NCBI GenBank assembly: GCA_037974965.1
Contig: JBBPFI010000003.1
Span: 2,542,001-2,606,000, forward strand
Direction of reading: 5' to 3'
DNA: 64,000 nt
Source of the DNA: Dacryopinax spathularia
Lineage: Eukaryota > Basidiomycota > Dacrymycetes > Dacrymycetales > Dacrymycetaceae
The position numbers and the translations under genes are program-made. A model generated the notes under the pieces. The model saw only the letters and a program-made list of their open reading frames with translations, did not search any database and was not told the DNA's origin. The first letter of the stretch is position 1. Every line of letters begins with the position of its first letter. Positions 11,970 to 24,094 of the stretch are shown here, in pieces.

Positions 11970-13269
11970 GCGGTTCCTCCGGCCTTTGCTCAGCTGTACT
12001 GCTATCGATTCCTGTCCTGTCCGTCCACGGCAACCTGGTGCACTTGGGTATCTCACACACTCGTCCCTTTTCCGGAACGGGTGAGGCTGGCTGTCTATGT
12101 ATGTTGCACAAAATACGAAAATATCAGGAAATTGTTATGCCATCCCTTCGATTGTGTGTGCTTGCCCCAACCAAACCCCGCATTTCGGAGATGATTGCTT
12201 CCGTGGACCTTGCTGTCTGGCAGCTGGTATCCCCGTCTCTTCGCTGTTTTGTTGTACCGACGGTCACTTCCCCTCCTGCTCAACTCGCCCACTACCGGGA
12301 CCTTCAAGACAGAATGAACGCCACTACAGCCTATCTATCCACTGTGTCGTGCCTGTGCAGAACTGAACTCACTACTCATCTCATCACGGCATCGACTTCG
12401 CGTCACCGACGTGTGCAGCTCTCGTGACTCCAGACGACTGCACGTCCCCCTCATGCCACTTGGGACAAGTATATTTGGACTTCGAAGGACCGATGAGGCT
12501 TGAAATGTCATCAGCTGGGCGATGTATGAAGCAGAACGTGCAAGTAACCATTGAGAGTCCGAGTTCTGAAGCCCGATGTCATCAAGAGTCAGGCCACCAC
12601 GGTTCGTCAAAACTCGCCACGTTCAACCCTCTAGTCTTCGGCTTAAGCGTCTTTTTATCCCCGATCAGGCATAATGCTCCATCAGACTTGGGTGCTCGAA
12701 GTCTAGTTCGGAGGACGTGCGCGCCAACGCTCTCTTACTGACCCTCTCGACCAGTCGGCGCGTCCTCAACAAACATATAGGACCTACTTTTTGCGAGCTG
12801 CCGTCTTTTCTGCAACCCATCCACTCGGCTCCATCAATCCGGAGCGGTTTACACGGACAGGACTCTCGAATAGAATACTCATCTGCGGCTCTCTTTCCTC
12901 GCATGGTTTCCAAGTGCTGCAAGATTGATCTCGTTCCGTTCCACTATGCATCGATGCCTATCCTCGTCTCCATGCAGGATTATAGTACACGGCACCATCA
13001 CCGGGTGATCAACGGGCATGACCGATGCTTTCTCTATTCCTGTAAACGCCTCATTGCGCTTAGGTCGCTTCTCCATCGGGCCCACAAACCCGCCCCCGAT
13101 CAGCCGGAGCTCGCCAGCGCCCTTCCTCTCTAAAACCCACTGGTCGTGCCAGACAACACACGTCGACCTCAAGCAAGCCTTCATCTTCCATCTACCGTCG
13201 TCTTCCTGCACACATACCCTTCTCCATCGCCGTCTGCACATCTCTGTCCTCCTTGAGCTCGTTTACGTA
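11970..13269. other. Intergenic region between the tandem ALDH genes
   Basis: About 1.3 kb containing the 3' end of copy 1 and the promoter of copy 2. Pyrimidine-rich sequence precedes the start at 13270. No further gene seen. Confidence 0.5.
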
Positions 13270-14987
13270 ATGCCTACCCACTTCAAGTATACCTTTTGTG
13301 CACCTTGCCCGTTCAAGGGCACGACCGAGTTCTCGACAGGCATTTTCATTGATGGCAAGTTTGTGGATGGGTCGGAGGGCAAGACGATTGAGTGAGTTAG
13401 ATGCACGCTCTCGGCCAGTGTTGGATGCTAACAAATGGTTGCGTAGAGTGATCAACCCATCCACCGGCAAGAAGATCGCTGAAGTCTCCGAGGGGACTCC
13501 GGCAGACGTCGACACGGCCGTCAAGGTTGCTCAGCGAACATTTGACACCACTTGGGGCCTCAAAGTACCGGGATCCGAACGCGGTCGCCTTCTGCTGCGC
13601 CTCGCCGACCTGATCGAGAAGCATGCCGAGGAACTAGCCGCTATTGAAACGCTCGATAACGGCAAGCCATACTCGATCGCGCTGAACATCGATGTGAGGG
13701 GTACGGCTGCTGTGATCCGGTACTATGGAGGTTGGGCGGACAAGATTCACGGCAAGACGATCGAGGTGGATGCGAGCAAATTTGCGTACACTCTCCATGA
13801 GCCGATTGGCGTCGTCGGCCAGATCATTCCATGGAACTTCCCGCGTAAGCGCACACGTGGATGTCATGTCAGTCTCGCTCATCGGTCCACAGTCTACATG
13901 TTGTCGTGGAAGGTTGGGCCCGCATTGGCAACGGGGAACACCATCGTACTCAAGACCTCCGAGTTCACTCCCCTTTCCGCCCTACGCCTCTGCGCACTCG
14001 TCAACGAGGCCGGTTTCCCGCCTGGTACTCTGAATGTGGTCACGGGATATGGCAAGACTGTTGGAGCTGCTATCGCGAGTCATCCGCACATCAGCAAGGT
14101 TGCGTTCACCGGCTCGACCATTGTTGGTCGGTCGATTATGAAAGCTGCTGCCGAATCGAACTTGAAGAAGGTCACCCTCGAGCTCGGCGGCAAATCGCCG
14201 AATATTGTCTTCGACGATGCCAACCTGGAAGATGCCGTAAGATGGGCTGCGTTCGGTATCCTCTTCAACAACGGTCAATGCTGCTCTGCCGGTTCACGTG
14301 TCTACGTTCAGGAGGGTATCTACGACAAGTTCATCGCCGCATTTACGGAGCATATTAAGGGGCTCAAGGTTGGCGATCCCATGGACCCGACCACCTTCCA
14401 AGGCCCGCAAGTCTCGCAGATCCAATATGATCGAATCATGAGTTACATCAACACCGGCAAGGAGGAAGGTGCCCGCCTTCTCATCGGCGGCGAGCGCTTC
14501 GGCAATCAGGGATATTACATCCAGCCAACTATCTTTACCGACGTCAAACCCGACATGAAAATTGTTCGCGAGGAAATCTTTGGACCCGTCGTTGTCGTGC
14601 TAAAGTTCAAGGATGAGGATGATATCGTAGCTCAGGCTAATGATTCCGTCAGTTCTAGTCGGTCGTATCTGGCTATGCATAGTTTGCTGATCCTTTGGCC
14701 TAGTTCTACGGTCTGGCCGCTGCGATCCTCTCCCGTGACATCTCCCGTGCCGTCGTAGTGGCCAATCGACTTCAGGCTGGTACCGTCTGGGTCAACTGCT
14801 ACAATACGATCCATCCACAAGTTCCTTTCGGTGGCTATAAGCAGTCCGGCTTCGGTCGGGAACTAGGGGAGTATGCCTTGGTATGTTCCATTCTTGTCAC
14901 TGCAGTATCGATATGCTGACTTCGCTTCAGGCCAATTATTGCAATGTGAAGTCAGTGCAAGTCAACATCGCGGGCCCCGCTCCTTGA
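13270..14987 (+). CDS. NAD(P)-dependent aldehyde dehydrogenase, copy 2
   Basis: Five exons: 13270-13391, 13447-13844, 13893-14647, 14704-14880 and 14931-14987, also 502 aa. The first three exons have the same lengths (122, 398, 755 nt) as copy 1, and the proteins are highly similar throughout. Catalytic features match: LELGGKSP and GQCCSAGSR, with Ser where copy 1 has a third Cys. The last intron does not match. Here it follows EYAL, while in copy 1 it follows EYALQNYTN, a displacement of 15 nt of coding sequence. Same reaction class as copy 1; the pair suggests duplication with regulatory divergence. Confidence 0.93.
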
Positions 14988-15571
14988 GCAGCGCTTCTCG
15001 TCTGATCGTGACTGCCGATTGGGCTATACTGGAGTATCCGAGACCACCTCATACCCTCCAATTTTGTTATGGTGCTAGTGTACCGTTGTCTCTGTATGTT
15101 GAAGAGAATAGGAAAGAGTCAGAAACTTTCCATTGCTGCATCCACACTCTGCGTGCCTGTATGATGCCGCTGGTGCAGAGGCGAGCGGAACGGGCCAGTC
15201 GCCTTGGTCTTCCCTGTCGTCCCTCGCTCCTTCAATACACCGACGACCACTCCCCGCCCCGCGTTCCCCGCACGATGCCGCATTCGTGCCGTTCCCTCCA
15301 TTTCCCCGCACTCCAACGTTCCTCCAACCGCCTCAAAAGCCGGTGAAGAACCATATGGTCCATTGTCTGCTGAACTTGCTCAGCTGTACATGTGATGCAT
15401 TCGGATGACGTCGAACGATGAACTGCACTTCTCTTTCATACCTCGTCGGTTCGATGCCGAGGAAATGCAGGAATAGACGCTGGATGCGGCAATCTGCGAC
15501 GGTATAAAGAGCCCAGGCCTATTGCACTGTGCATACCGGCTGGATCTCGCCTCGAGTCTTAGCAGGACAGA
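14988..15571. other. Intergenic region before the GH28 gene
   Basis: About 580 bp holding the 3' end of ALDH copy 2 and the promoter of the GH28 gene. No gene seen. Confidence 0.5.
15503..15509 (+). promoter_or_regulatory. TATA box of the GH28 gene
   Basis: TATAAAG lies about 65 bp upstream of the start codon at 15572, a normal distance for a fungal TATA-driven, inducible gene. Confidence 0.6.
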
Positions 15572-17178
15572 ATGAAGCTCCTCCTTACCAGGATGCTCGG
15601 CGTCGCCCTTCTCCCGCTCGCCGTGCTCGCCTCGGCCTTTACGCCCACTGCAAGGTGGAACACATGCACCATTTCGCCTCTAGGACAGGGCAAGGACGAT
15701 ACGGATCAGGTGCTGGCTGCCATTGCGAAATGTGGGAAAGGAGGACATACAGTGCTGCAGCCCGGGAATTATAACATCACGAGGTGCGCTCGAGATAGTC
15801 CACAAAAGGAGAAAAGGGGAGATAGAGGCTGATGCTGGAATAGAAAGATGACATGGGAGTTGCAGGATGCGACCGTAGATCTTTGGGGTTACCTCGATGT
15901 GCATCACCTGCTTGTGGTGACTGGACCCAGCTGATTGATTCAAAGTTCCAACCCGACATTCAATACTGGCTGAACGCCAACAACACCTACCGCGTCGTCT
16001 TCGTCCAGAACCAGGCATCCTGGTTCGTCGTCACCGGGTCAGATTTCACCATCGATGCGCACAACTCTGGTGGGATTCGTGGCAATGGCCAGCCCTGGTG
16101 GGAGTGGTATACCTGGCACGCAAAGGCAGACGGCGATGGGCGGCCGATCAGTTTGACGGTGTATCAAGCTCAGAGGGCGACTATCAAAGGGTTTAGGATC
16201 GAGAGCCCACCGTTCTGGAGCAATTGCGTTGCCGAGAGCGAGGATATTACGGTGCGCCTGCGTCTCCAGCTGAGCGGTATCGAGCTTGACATTATGTATC
16301 AAGTACGATGGTATGTTCGTCAATGCGACAAACACGAACTCGACCTTCTTTGGCAAGAACATCGTGCCGAACACGGATGGTATCAACACTTTTAGGAGCA
16401 ACAACATCAATCTCTTCAACTGGGACATCACATGTGGCGATGACTGCCTAGCTGTCAAAGGGGTGCGTGGTCGCATACTCATCCAACGGTCTCATTGCGG
16501 ATGCTGACGATGACCGAAGAACTCGACGAACATCCATGCGAGCAACTATACTTGCAGAGGCGGCAATGGTGTGGCCTTTGGCTCTCTTGGGCAATATGTC
16601 GATATGCCCGACTACGTCGAGAATGTTCTACTTGAATACTTGACTGTAAGTGTCCCTTTTTCCAATCTTGGTTACATTCTCATACGCCTTGTCAGGTAAC
16701 CCGGATCAACCATGATGCTCAGCCAAACATGGGTAGTGGTGTTTACTTCAAGACCTGGACAGGCGAGAACGTGGGCGTCCCACCAACGGGCGGAGGGGGA
16801 GGCACCGGACAAGTGAAGAACGTGGTCTGCAGGGACGTCTCGCTCAACCTGGTCGACCGCCCGGTACACGTCTATCAAACCAACGGTGGTAACTCCTCCG
16901 AGACGCCATCTTCCCTCCAGTTCGCAGATCTCAGCTTCATCAATTGGTATGGAACGGCAGACACCAATCGGGTCATCGATATCGAATGCTCGCCTGCCGC
17001 CCCTTGTCCTGGGATGGTCTTCAAAGATTTCAACATTGATCTCGTTCCGTCCAACCTGACAGCCAGATATACGTGCATCAATGTGGCCAGCGAGATTGGC
17101 ATTCCAGGTGCGTGCTCCCATGATCCTCTAATGGGCGTGACTTACACGGATACAGGACCATGCAATGCCACGACCTGA
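15572..17178 (+). CDS. Secreted glycoside hydrolase family 28 enzyme (exo-polygalacturonase-like)
   Basis: Seven exons: 15572-15783, 15844-15898, 15946-16251, 16304-16462, 16520-16645, 16696-17107 and 17156-17178, giving 430 aa. A signal peptide is clear: [20 protein letters not shown], with cleavage likely after ASA at residue 22. GH28 hallmarks are NTDGI and GDDCLAVKG, which supply the catalytic aspartates, and YFKTW in place of the RIK region. The usual GHG motif reads GNG here ([15 protein letters not shown]). Many NxS/T sites suit an extracellular glycoprotein. GH28 enzymes hydrolyse galacturonan or rhamnogalacturonan in pectin. The motif layout resembles fungal exo-acting members more than endo enzymes. 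Substrate and activity remain open because of the His-to-Asn change. Confidence 0.88.
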
Positions 17179-17344
17179 GTTTCCAGAAAGATGCAGGGGT
17201 TCTCAGTACTGACAGGAACAAGGGTTGCCAATACAATGAGTTCAATTAAGACACGGTCAGCTTCCAACAAATCCCGTCGTACACTCCGCACATGAACTTG
17301 GAAGTTACGGTTTACAGCATTGCCCCTGGGCACTGCACAAAAGA

Positions 17345-18833
17345 CTACGCGTTGATCGGAATATCTCGGGCCTTAAGCAACCAAGTATTGTCGATGCCAT
17401 TGACGTGGTACGACTCCACAGGCTTGCCTGTCTTCTTGGAGTTTTCGCGCATTCGCTCGACCTCAGCCTCGATCGTCTTGTTGGCCCGTGTCAGGGTGGT
17501 GGGTACCCAGCGTGCTCTATCGCGTGCAGGCTTGTAGTCGATACGATCGGCGTTGAGATCGTGCAAGGTCTTGAGCTCAACGAGGCACTGCAAGGACAGT
17601 CAGCCGAGATCTTGCCCAAGGATGGCTCTGAAACCGTACATATTCGTCTGGGTTCTCACGATTCAGGTTGAAGGGCTCAGTACGGTTAACGCATGGGTTT
17701 GTAATAAAGCGCTCGTTGCGTTTATAGTTCCTTTGACGAGAGTGGGGCTAGAGAAATCGTTATTCACGGTGCACGAGCTGGGCTCAGGGGACTTACGAGC
17801 AGGGGATGACAAAGGAAGACATCTCCTCGCTTGCCAATGCACTGGAGAAAATGTCAGGCCGAGTTTCTGGTCAAGTAAAATGTTCTGACCTCCTCGAAGA
17901 CGTTGCAAGTCTTGACTATCTTCGGAACGACCCTCTCGCCGTTCTCGTCCGTCATGGTATCGGATCCCTCAGGATGGTCCCGGAGCCTGAGCATTACTTG
18001 GTTAGCGGCGGACAGCCCGCTGTAGACGGCTCACTTACCAGGCAGCAACTTTGGCGATACCATCGCAGCAGACGTAAGTCGGACCGGCTCGTTCCTCGAC
18101 ATCAGACCAGAGTATCAGCGTCTCCAGAGCCTGGCATTCGGTGTCCAGGAAATGTCGGAACCAGTCGCCGTCCCTGTTGCACCATAATGAGAGTTGGGCA
18201 TCCCGGGAACGCAAAATACTTACACATGCCAGTTAGTCAGATCACGGGGATCGATAACTTCATTCTGCGACAACTTTCAGTAATAGAGCAGAAGGCATGC
18301 ACCGCACGTACAGGGTCGAAGTCAGGGCTCCCCATGTTGCTGATGAACCCATTCCCGACGTAGTTGGACTTTTGGGCAATCTTATCCGTACCGCCGAGGA
18401 GATCTCCGCATGCTTCGTACACCAGAGGCGCAAAGGTCCTCATGGCTTCGGTCTTATGGGTGGGCATATGCAGCTTTGTTGAAGCGTGTCAGTGAGTGAA
18501 TTGGGTCGAAAACGAATGGCTTACCTCCTCCTTGTCCCAGGTGCTCTTGTCATTGGGATCCATGGCCAGACGGACCCAGACGTCCTCTTGAAACCTGTCC
18601 ATGTTCTCCTTGGGAATAGCATTGCGAAGGACTACGTAGCCCTGACGAGGGGTTTGAACCGACAATCTTGGACGCAAATGCTTGGTATACGTACCTTCTC
18701 CATGAAATGGTCTACTTGCTCCTCTGTGGGCTATTTTTAGCGACGGGCTAGGCGATTTCGAACGAGACGTACGCGTCAGAACCTTGTAGCCGCGCTTCTT
18801 CGCGTCTACGTTGACAGTGAATCCAGAAGTCAT
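17345..18833 (-). CDS. Phytanoyl-CoA dioxygenase (PhyH) family Fe(II)/2-oxoglutarate oxygenase
   Basis: Ten exons on the minus strand: 18833-18773, 18723-18695, 18641-18525, 18473-18312, 18264-18224, 18173-18039, 17986-17890, 17841-17797, 17747-17640 and 17587-17345, giving 345 aa. The N-terminus reads LTQEQVDHFMEKGYVVLRN, a standard PhyH opening. The iron-binding HxD is in NWHVDGDWF. The distal His is in LLPHSRQRN, and the 2-oxoglutarate Arg is probably in NERFITNP. Each of these pieces appears only after splicing introns of about 48-60 nt, and all phases agree. The family hydroxylates small molecules, including terpenoids and other secondary metabolites. It converges with the GH28 gene and lies about 4 kb from the terpene synthase, so a tailoring role is possible but unproven. 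Confidence 0.85.
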
Positions 18834-19527
18834 GGCTGTCACAGTACCAACTGAACAGGATATGCCAGATAAGACGATCTCTTCGAGGAGAATTGAAGAT
18901 GAACAAGCATTGGGATGGGTATATAACCAAGTAGACGAGTACCCCGAGCTGCCAAGCCCAATCGGAAGTCGCGCCGAGATGAAGTGCGCGGAGCCCCGGA
19001 TTTCCGCATACGAGTGTCGAGGCGGCTTCTTCACGGCATCTCTTGAACTCCACCAGCATTATTGGACACTGCTCGGACCGACCTCATATCTTTGTCAGAC
19101 ACGGTCACATTGTCGATGAACGTTGTCGTTGTTGGGCGTTTAAGCGCTGTTGGCCGGCTTCGCCAATCATGGCGGCAAGGCCGTAATAGCCTCCGGACAC
19201 GCCTGAAAACGCTTTGAACGCGTTGACGGGCTTGCGTCCGAGCAACACCTCTCTGCCCAAGGCACCAATGCAAATCGTGCCCTTCTCCAAACGAGCGCTC
19301 TACAGCCGTTGTACAAGAAGGTCATGCGGACAAAGTGCGTGAAACGTAACAGAGATATCGTGCAAGGATGAGAGAAGGCCGTTGTGGCGATGAATGGAGG
19401 CAATCAGATGTAACCGCGTCGCGCCAAGCGCGATATTTGGCTTTCTCGTCAACGTCCAATATTCCATCTGTTGTTGTTTTAGACTGCTCATTCATGCTCC
19501 GGCATAATCGTATCCCTTGTTCATGCA
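18834..19527. other. Divergent intergenic region (PhyH-like / unknown gene)
   Basis: About 690 bp. It holds the PhyH-like gene's TATA box near 18920 and presumably the promoter of the unknown plus-strand gene. I see no coding sequence I can support. Confidence 0.5.
18920..18926 (-). promoter_or_regulatory. TATA box of the PhyH-like gene
   Basis: Read on the minus strand, TTATATA lies about 90 bp upstream of the start codon at 18833, a reasonable core-promoter position. Confidence 0.5.
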
Positions 19528-20716
19528 ATGACTAGGCGAACTAGTCGACCCTCGTCTCGGTTCAGCTTTGAAGATGAAGGTCGGGTTGTGCCGCTCCTCG
19601 TGGCCGGAGATCGGATTGAAGCCTGGTTCGAGAACGGCGCGGTCCATCGCATTCGCGTAGACTTCAGCCAGACAAAGGTAAGCACCCCACTAGACCTCTT
19701 TTGTCACATGGCTGCTGGTTATTGACGCGTCCCAGACACACCCCAATTATCCTCCTAGTACCTCGTATAGCAAACTCAAAGCCCTTGCGGTAAAGGAGTT
19801 CAGACTACTAAGCCGTCTTGCAAGATCGGGCAAGGCAATCTCTCGCGCAACGGATGGAGATATCTCTATCGCCTGTAATACGACTTCTTTGAGCAGGAAT
19901 GTCGAGAGCGACCCTGAACTCGGCAACGAGTACCGCATATATGCAGACGGGACGATGGCTGGGCGGAGGCTTCCACCACTCTCAAACGCTCGCGCATACA
20001 GGCTGGCATATGTCGCGATACCGCCTCCCAACCTCGTGTATGCGCACCCCAAAGCACAATCTGCCAAGACGTCCAGGACCTCTCACTCTGGCTATACTTC
20101 TGCCACCAAGAATATCTCGGAAGCATCGCCGGAGCAGGCTTCGGCTGGTCCAGCTGCTCACTTCCACCTCGAACAAAACAACCAGCATCGAGGAAGACAC
20201 ACCAGTCGAGCACGCGATGCTTTTCGTAGTCCTCGAGCGGAGACTACCCATTCTACGGCCGCATTGTTCTCGGTTTTCTCGCCGATTAGGCGGAAGCGGA
20301 CTCATGATGAAACTGAGCTACCACGTCAACCTGCAAAGTCTCTCGTTGTACGCATATCTCGTGCAAAACTCCGGGCCGCTGGAGCGACACCTCTGCGCTT
20401 CGATGATGGCAATGGTCAGAGCCAGAGTACGGAGTTGGGCGAGTTCGCCGTCCGTTGGTCGACCATGTACATGTACCCCCTGACCCAACGGTACGAAACG
20501 ATGTATAACTGCGACGCATTCGGCGACCAATCCTCGTGCTCCATCTCTATCGTTCCTCAGGCTGGATATCTATCTACAGGCGAGGTCTCAAGCAGTTTCG
20601 GAACGTGGCCAAGCGGTCCTATTGCTGCCGGGAATGATAACCGCGAAAATGGATGGTCTCCAGTTGAGACCGAGATAACGATCCTTGCCGTGCTGGCAGC
20701 TCTGGATGCGGCCTAA
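19528..20716 (+). CDS. Hypothetical protein, 376 aa, unrecognised
   Basis: Two exons, 19528-19677 and 19736-20716, join in phase 0 over a 58-nt GT-AG intron. The first 50 residues (GRVVPLLVAGDRIEAWFENG) look ordered and mixed in composition. The middle, about residues 110-240, is Ser/Arg/Pro-rich and likely disordered, with basic stretches such as PIRRKRTHDE that could be a nuclear localisation signal. The C-terminus is more ordered. I do not recognise a domain. The gene sits between the dioxygenase and the terpene synthase, so a cluster regulator is conceivable, but no DNA-binding motif is visible. Extra exons or a different start cannot be excluded. Confidence 0.55.
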
Positions 20717-22655
20717 AGACTATCACTGTGGCGGCCTCATAAGGCGTCCTTTACGCTGACGATACAGGGGCTCCAATCACGAGCGACATCCTTCCAAAAC
20801 AGCTTGGCGGATATCGATCCCACTATGCTTCTTCGTCCTAATACGTCCGATTTCTGTGTCACGATGGGTTTTAAGTGTATCTTTTGACGGTCATAGGACC
20901 TTCTGCTGATGATTCATCGCCGAAGAGCGAGTTTATTGTATTGTCTAAAATAATGTGAACTATGTAGCACTTCTGCACAGAAATCAGAAAGCTCTGATCC
21001 AAATCTTCCAGATCGATACTCGTCGGCACGGGCAGATAAGCAGAACAGGCCCGGAAGTCATTTGATACGGGGTTCATCCCGTCCTTAACTTGGCCATATT
21101 CATCCATCATCAGACCTGAGTTCCGGGTAGAACGACGCTCTGATTCGGCAGTGTCTCGGCATATATGTTCCCTTCCTATTTTGCCTGGCTTCCATGATGG
21201 AAACAGAGAGCGAGGCCCAGTGTGCTACATTGTCCCCTGCAGCTTTCCCGGAACGGCGCCTTACTGAGGTCCAACGATAACCAGGAAGCATCCTTCTATC
21301 ATCAAATGCAACCTCTTTCCACCCCTTCGGGCTCGGCTGGTCGGCATGTACGTCTCGGGACCGGTGCTTTGGTGCCTCCGAGTCTTCTCCTACGCTCTCC
21401 TCTGATATGGCGGAGGGAAGAATGGCATGGAGAAGATGGCAACAGCTCGAAGTTGGCGGACCACGTGCCTCCATCAGCAGAGACCGGGAGTTGTGCAGAC
21501 GCAATACCAACAACAGCGGTAATGAGGAAAAAGTGGTGCTTAGCGCAGTGCCGCAGAAGTTCTTTGCTCCACTCGCTCGCAGCTTCCCCACCATGGAATG
21601 TACTCGGCCATCGAACGAAATGCCCGGACGGGATAAACTCAACCTGTCAGCAAGGCTTCCGCTATGACGAACAGGATAGCTGGACCACCAAAATTAGTAT
21701 GCATTACACGGCAGCAGACCTCACAGGGCAGTACAAATGATCTCATCACAGCTTGTCGGTGGGGATTGCCCAAAAATTCCCCATAGCAGCCCTCCTCAAT
21801 TTGCGTTCTGGAGACCTGTCATCACCTAAAGGCCGTCGCCGCATCCGCGTTTCGTCATGCATTTAGCCCAGTTCGCAATCTCCGTCGACGTACTGAATGC
21901 ATTACCCCAACAGAATATGCGCCTGGACCGTTCCCTGCTGTGCCAACATGACATCGACTGTAACCAACTGCCTCGAGGATGGCGCGAGGTGAAATATACT
22001 CAACTAAGTTTTTGTGTGAAATGACATGGCGAATCCGCGAGATGCTGGCGAGAACCCTGTACCTGCTGGTGACGTGTCATGCTTCTGCTCGAGAAGGCGG
22101 AAGAACCGAACATCCTTAGATTCTGACAACACGTGTTATCTTCCGTTCCCCAGCTGATCGACAGATAGCATGTAAGAAGACGGTTATCGGCTAGTCTGAT
22201 GTTCTGATCTCGACCGTACGTATGAGGGCAGGGTAGCAGACTTTCACGAGTTGCTTCTCGAAGCAGAAGATGGAAGGTGCCAAGGAACGGCTGGTCTGTC
22301 CTAGTTGCAATTGCCTCGGAGGTCGTGGTGTATTTCAATGGTTCTCTAGAGGAAGCGTGTCTTATTTTTAGGGCTGGCGCAAGTCTACTATCGAGCTGGC
22401 CACTGCACATTGGCTTGCCGTTCAACCCAACTAGCCAGCAGTTCACGCGGTATGAGCTGGTTGGCCTTCAGCCCCATTTGGCAAGCTCTTTGGACAGAAG
22501 ACTCGTGGGATTGTATTAGGATTGGTAAGGTCTACCGTAGCTATCCATCCTGGACCGGAAGATAATTCCAACTAAGATCTGCGACTCCCCACAACATCGC
22601 ACAACTACTGACCCAGCTCTATCTTCACGACTTCCCAAATGCCGAGGAGCGAATC
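20717..22655. other. Long intergenic region
   Basis: About 1.9 kb between the unknown gene and the 3' end of the terpene synthase. Overlapping open frames on both strands at 21100-21740 show no recognisable protein features. No repeat was noticed. Confidence 0.5.
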
Positions 22656-24094
22656 TCACGCAACGTTGTCAGGCGGGAGAGGTACGAAGCATGCGACGGG
22701 TATCTCATCGACATGCTCGAGAAGCGAACGATAACCAAGGACGCCGGTAAGATTGTATCGGCCATTCTAGAGAAATTGTCAGACTGGAAATTTGCAGGAG
22801 AATGAGACAAGCGAACCTCCTCTGACCAGCTGATGTTCCCACCCATGACGTGAGCAAGGTTGCGCATGTATGCGCATACCTCAACATTTCGACCCAAGAT
22901 GGGGTCGTTCATTATAGCTCCCGCCGCCGCACAAAATGCCCGCTCCTTGTCTACGAGGAGCTCGTCCACCCGTGCACGAGCTGAAGCGACATCGACGTTC
23001 TCGCAGTCCATGAGTACTCGGACGACGTTCATCCCATCCGAGTCAAAGTTTTTCTCCTTCTCGTATGAGTAGTAATCGTTCACAATTCCAGCATGATCTG
23101 CGGCCATAAGCTCAACGAGGGGCCAAGTAGCTGAAGGGAATAGACACACCAGCAACCAGATCTTCGGCAGCACAGAAAAGCGGATGGCGAAGAATGTCGT
23201 CGTCGAAATCAAAGTGCAGGGCCCAACGAACCCAGTCTAAGCAAAGGTCAGAGTAGCGCAGCCAGCGGCGTCAATGTACGCACTAAGGAACATGTGCTGA
23301 AGGTCCGTCAGTAACATGTGAAACGAACGAACAAAGCGACGTACCACTCCGATATTCGCGCGTCGTGCCATGAGGTACTCCTCAAGCGTCGTGGTGGGCG
23401 CGTCATAGTGCGTACTGTAACAATATCGTGAGAAACGTCGATATGTTCGGCCGGGTTACGCACTCGAACCAATCCTTGGTCAGCTTTACGTTCCATGAGA
23501 ACTCTTGTTTCGAACACAGCTTTCGCACAGCGGCCCAGGTGATATTGAGGGATGTAGCAGCACGGTCGGAAGCGACGTCAGCCGGCGGGCCCTTGCGAGA
23601 TATTATCAGCGTCAGGGTAGGCACGGGAAGTCTATCGTGATACCTCTTCGCCTTCGACCGCGGTTTTCATGGTCGGAATACGGCTCATGTCCTTGTCATT
23701 GTCGATGTAATCGTCGGCAAGCAAGATCAGTCCGCATAGACGTCCCGCCCATATCAACCGATCAGGGTCTCCGTCAGGCACACCTGCGGTCGTGTTAGAA
23801 TGATGAAGCCGGTAGAGTCGGGAACGTACACCACACGGCGAGGCCTCCGAGATCATGTTTTGCTAGTACTTTCTCTACCGGTACTCCAGCTGCGAAAGGC
23901 CAGTACTGACGGCTGCGTGAGCTCGCGATTCGCTGGAGGCGAAAAGGCTCACCTGGGCCAGATACGAGTTGATCTCTGAGCGGATACCTGCAAAGGGTGA
24001 GGAGGCCCGCCGGGGACGGTAAGGCATGCGGCGACTCACGTTCGGCTTCCGGGTGACGCGCAGAGGGCAGTCTGATGTGGGGAAAGGCAGACAT
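22656..24094 (-). CDS. Class I sesquiterpene synthase
   Basis: Ten exons on the minus strand: 24094-24040, 23987-23953, 23905-23830, 23783-23644, 23591-23464, 23414-23345, 23296-23284, 23236-23150, 23097-22817 and 22766-22656, giving 331 aa, normal for basidiomycete sesquiterpene synthases. The aspartate-rich metal motif is DDYIDND in LILLADDYIDND. The NSE/DTE triad is NDYYSYEKE. The C-terminal RY pair appears in SEENGRYNLTG once the last intron is spliced. HPEAERIRSEINSYLAQ at the start is typical of this family. It would cyclise farnesyl diphosphate in a Mg-dependent reaction. Exon 7 is only 13 nt. It is divergent from a P450, a common arrangement in terpenoid clusters. The final exon boundary is the least certain part. 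Confidence 0.88.

Noticed and set aside
18724-18731. Acceptor TAG at 18731 for exon 2 of the PhyH-like gene
   Set aside because: It breaks the frame. The acceptor CAG ending at 18724 keeps phase and restores LTQEQVDHF.
21100-21740. Overlapping open frames on both strands
   Set aside because: Neither shows a conserved motif or plausible splice structure. Treated as intergenic.
22656-22865. Read-through of the last terpene synthase intron
   Set aside because: The unspliced frame is open to 22625 but loses the C-terminal RY motif. Splicing 22816-22767 gives SEENGRYNL, which fits the family.
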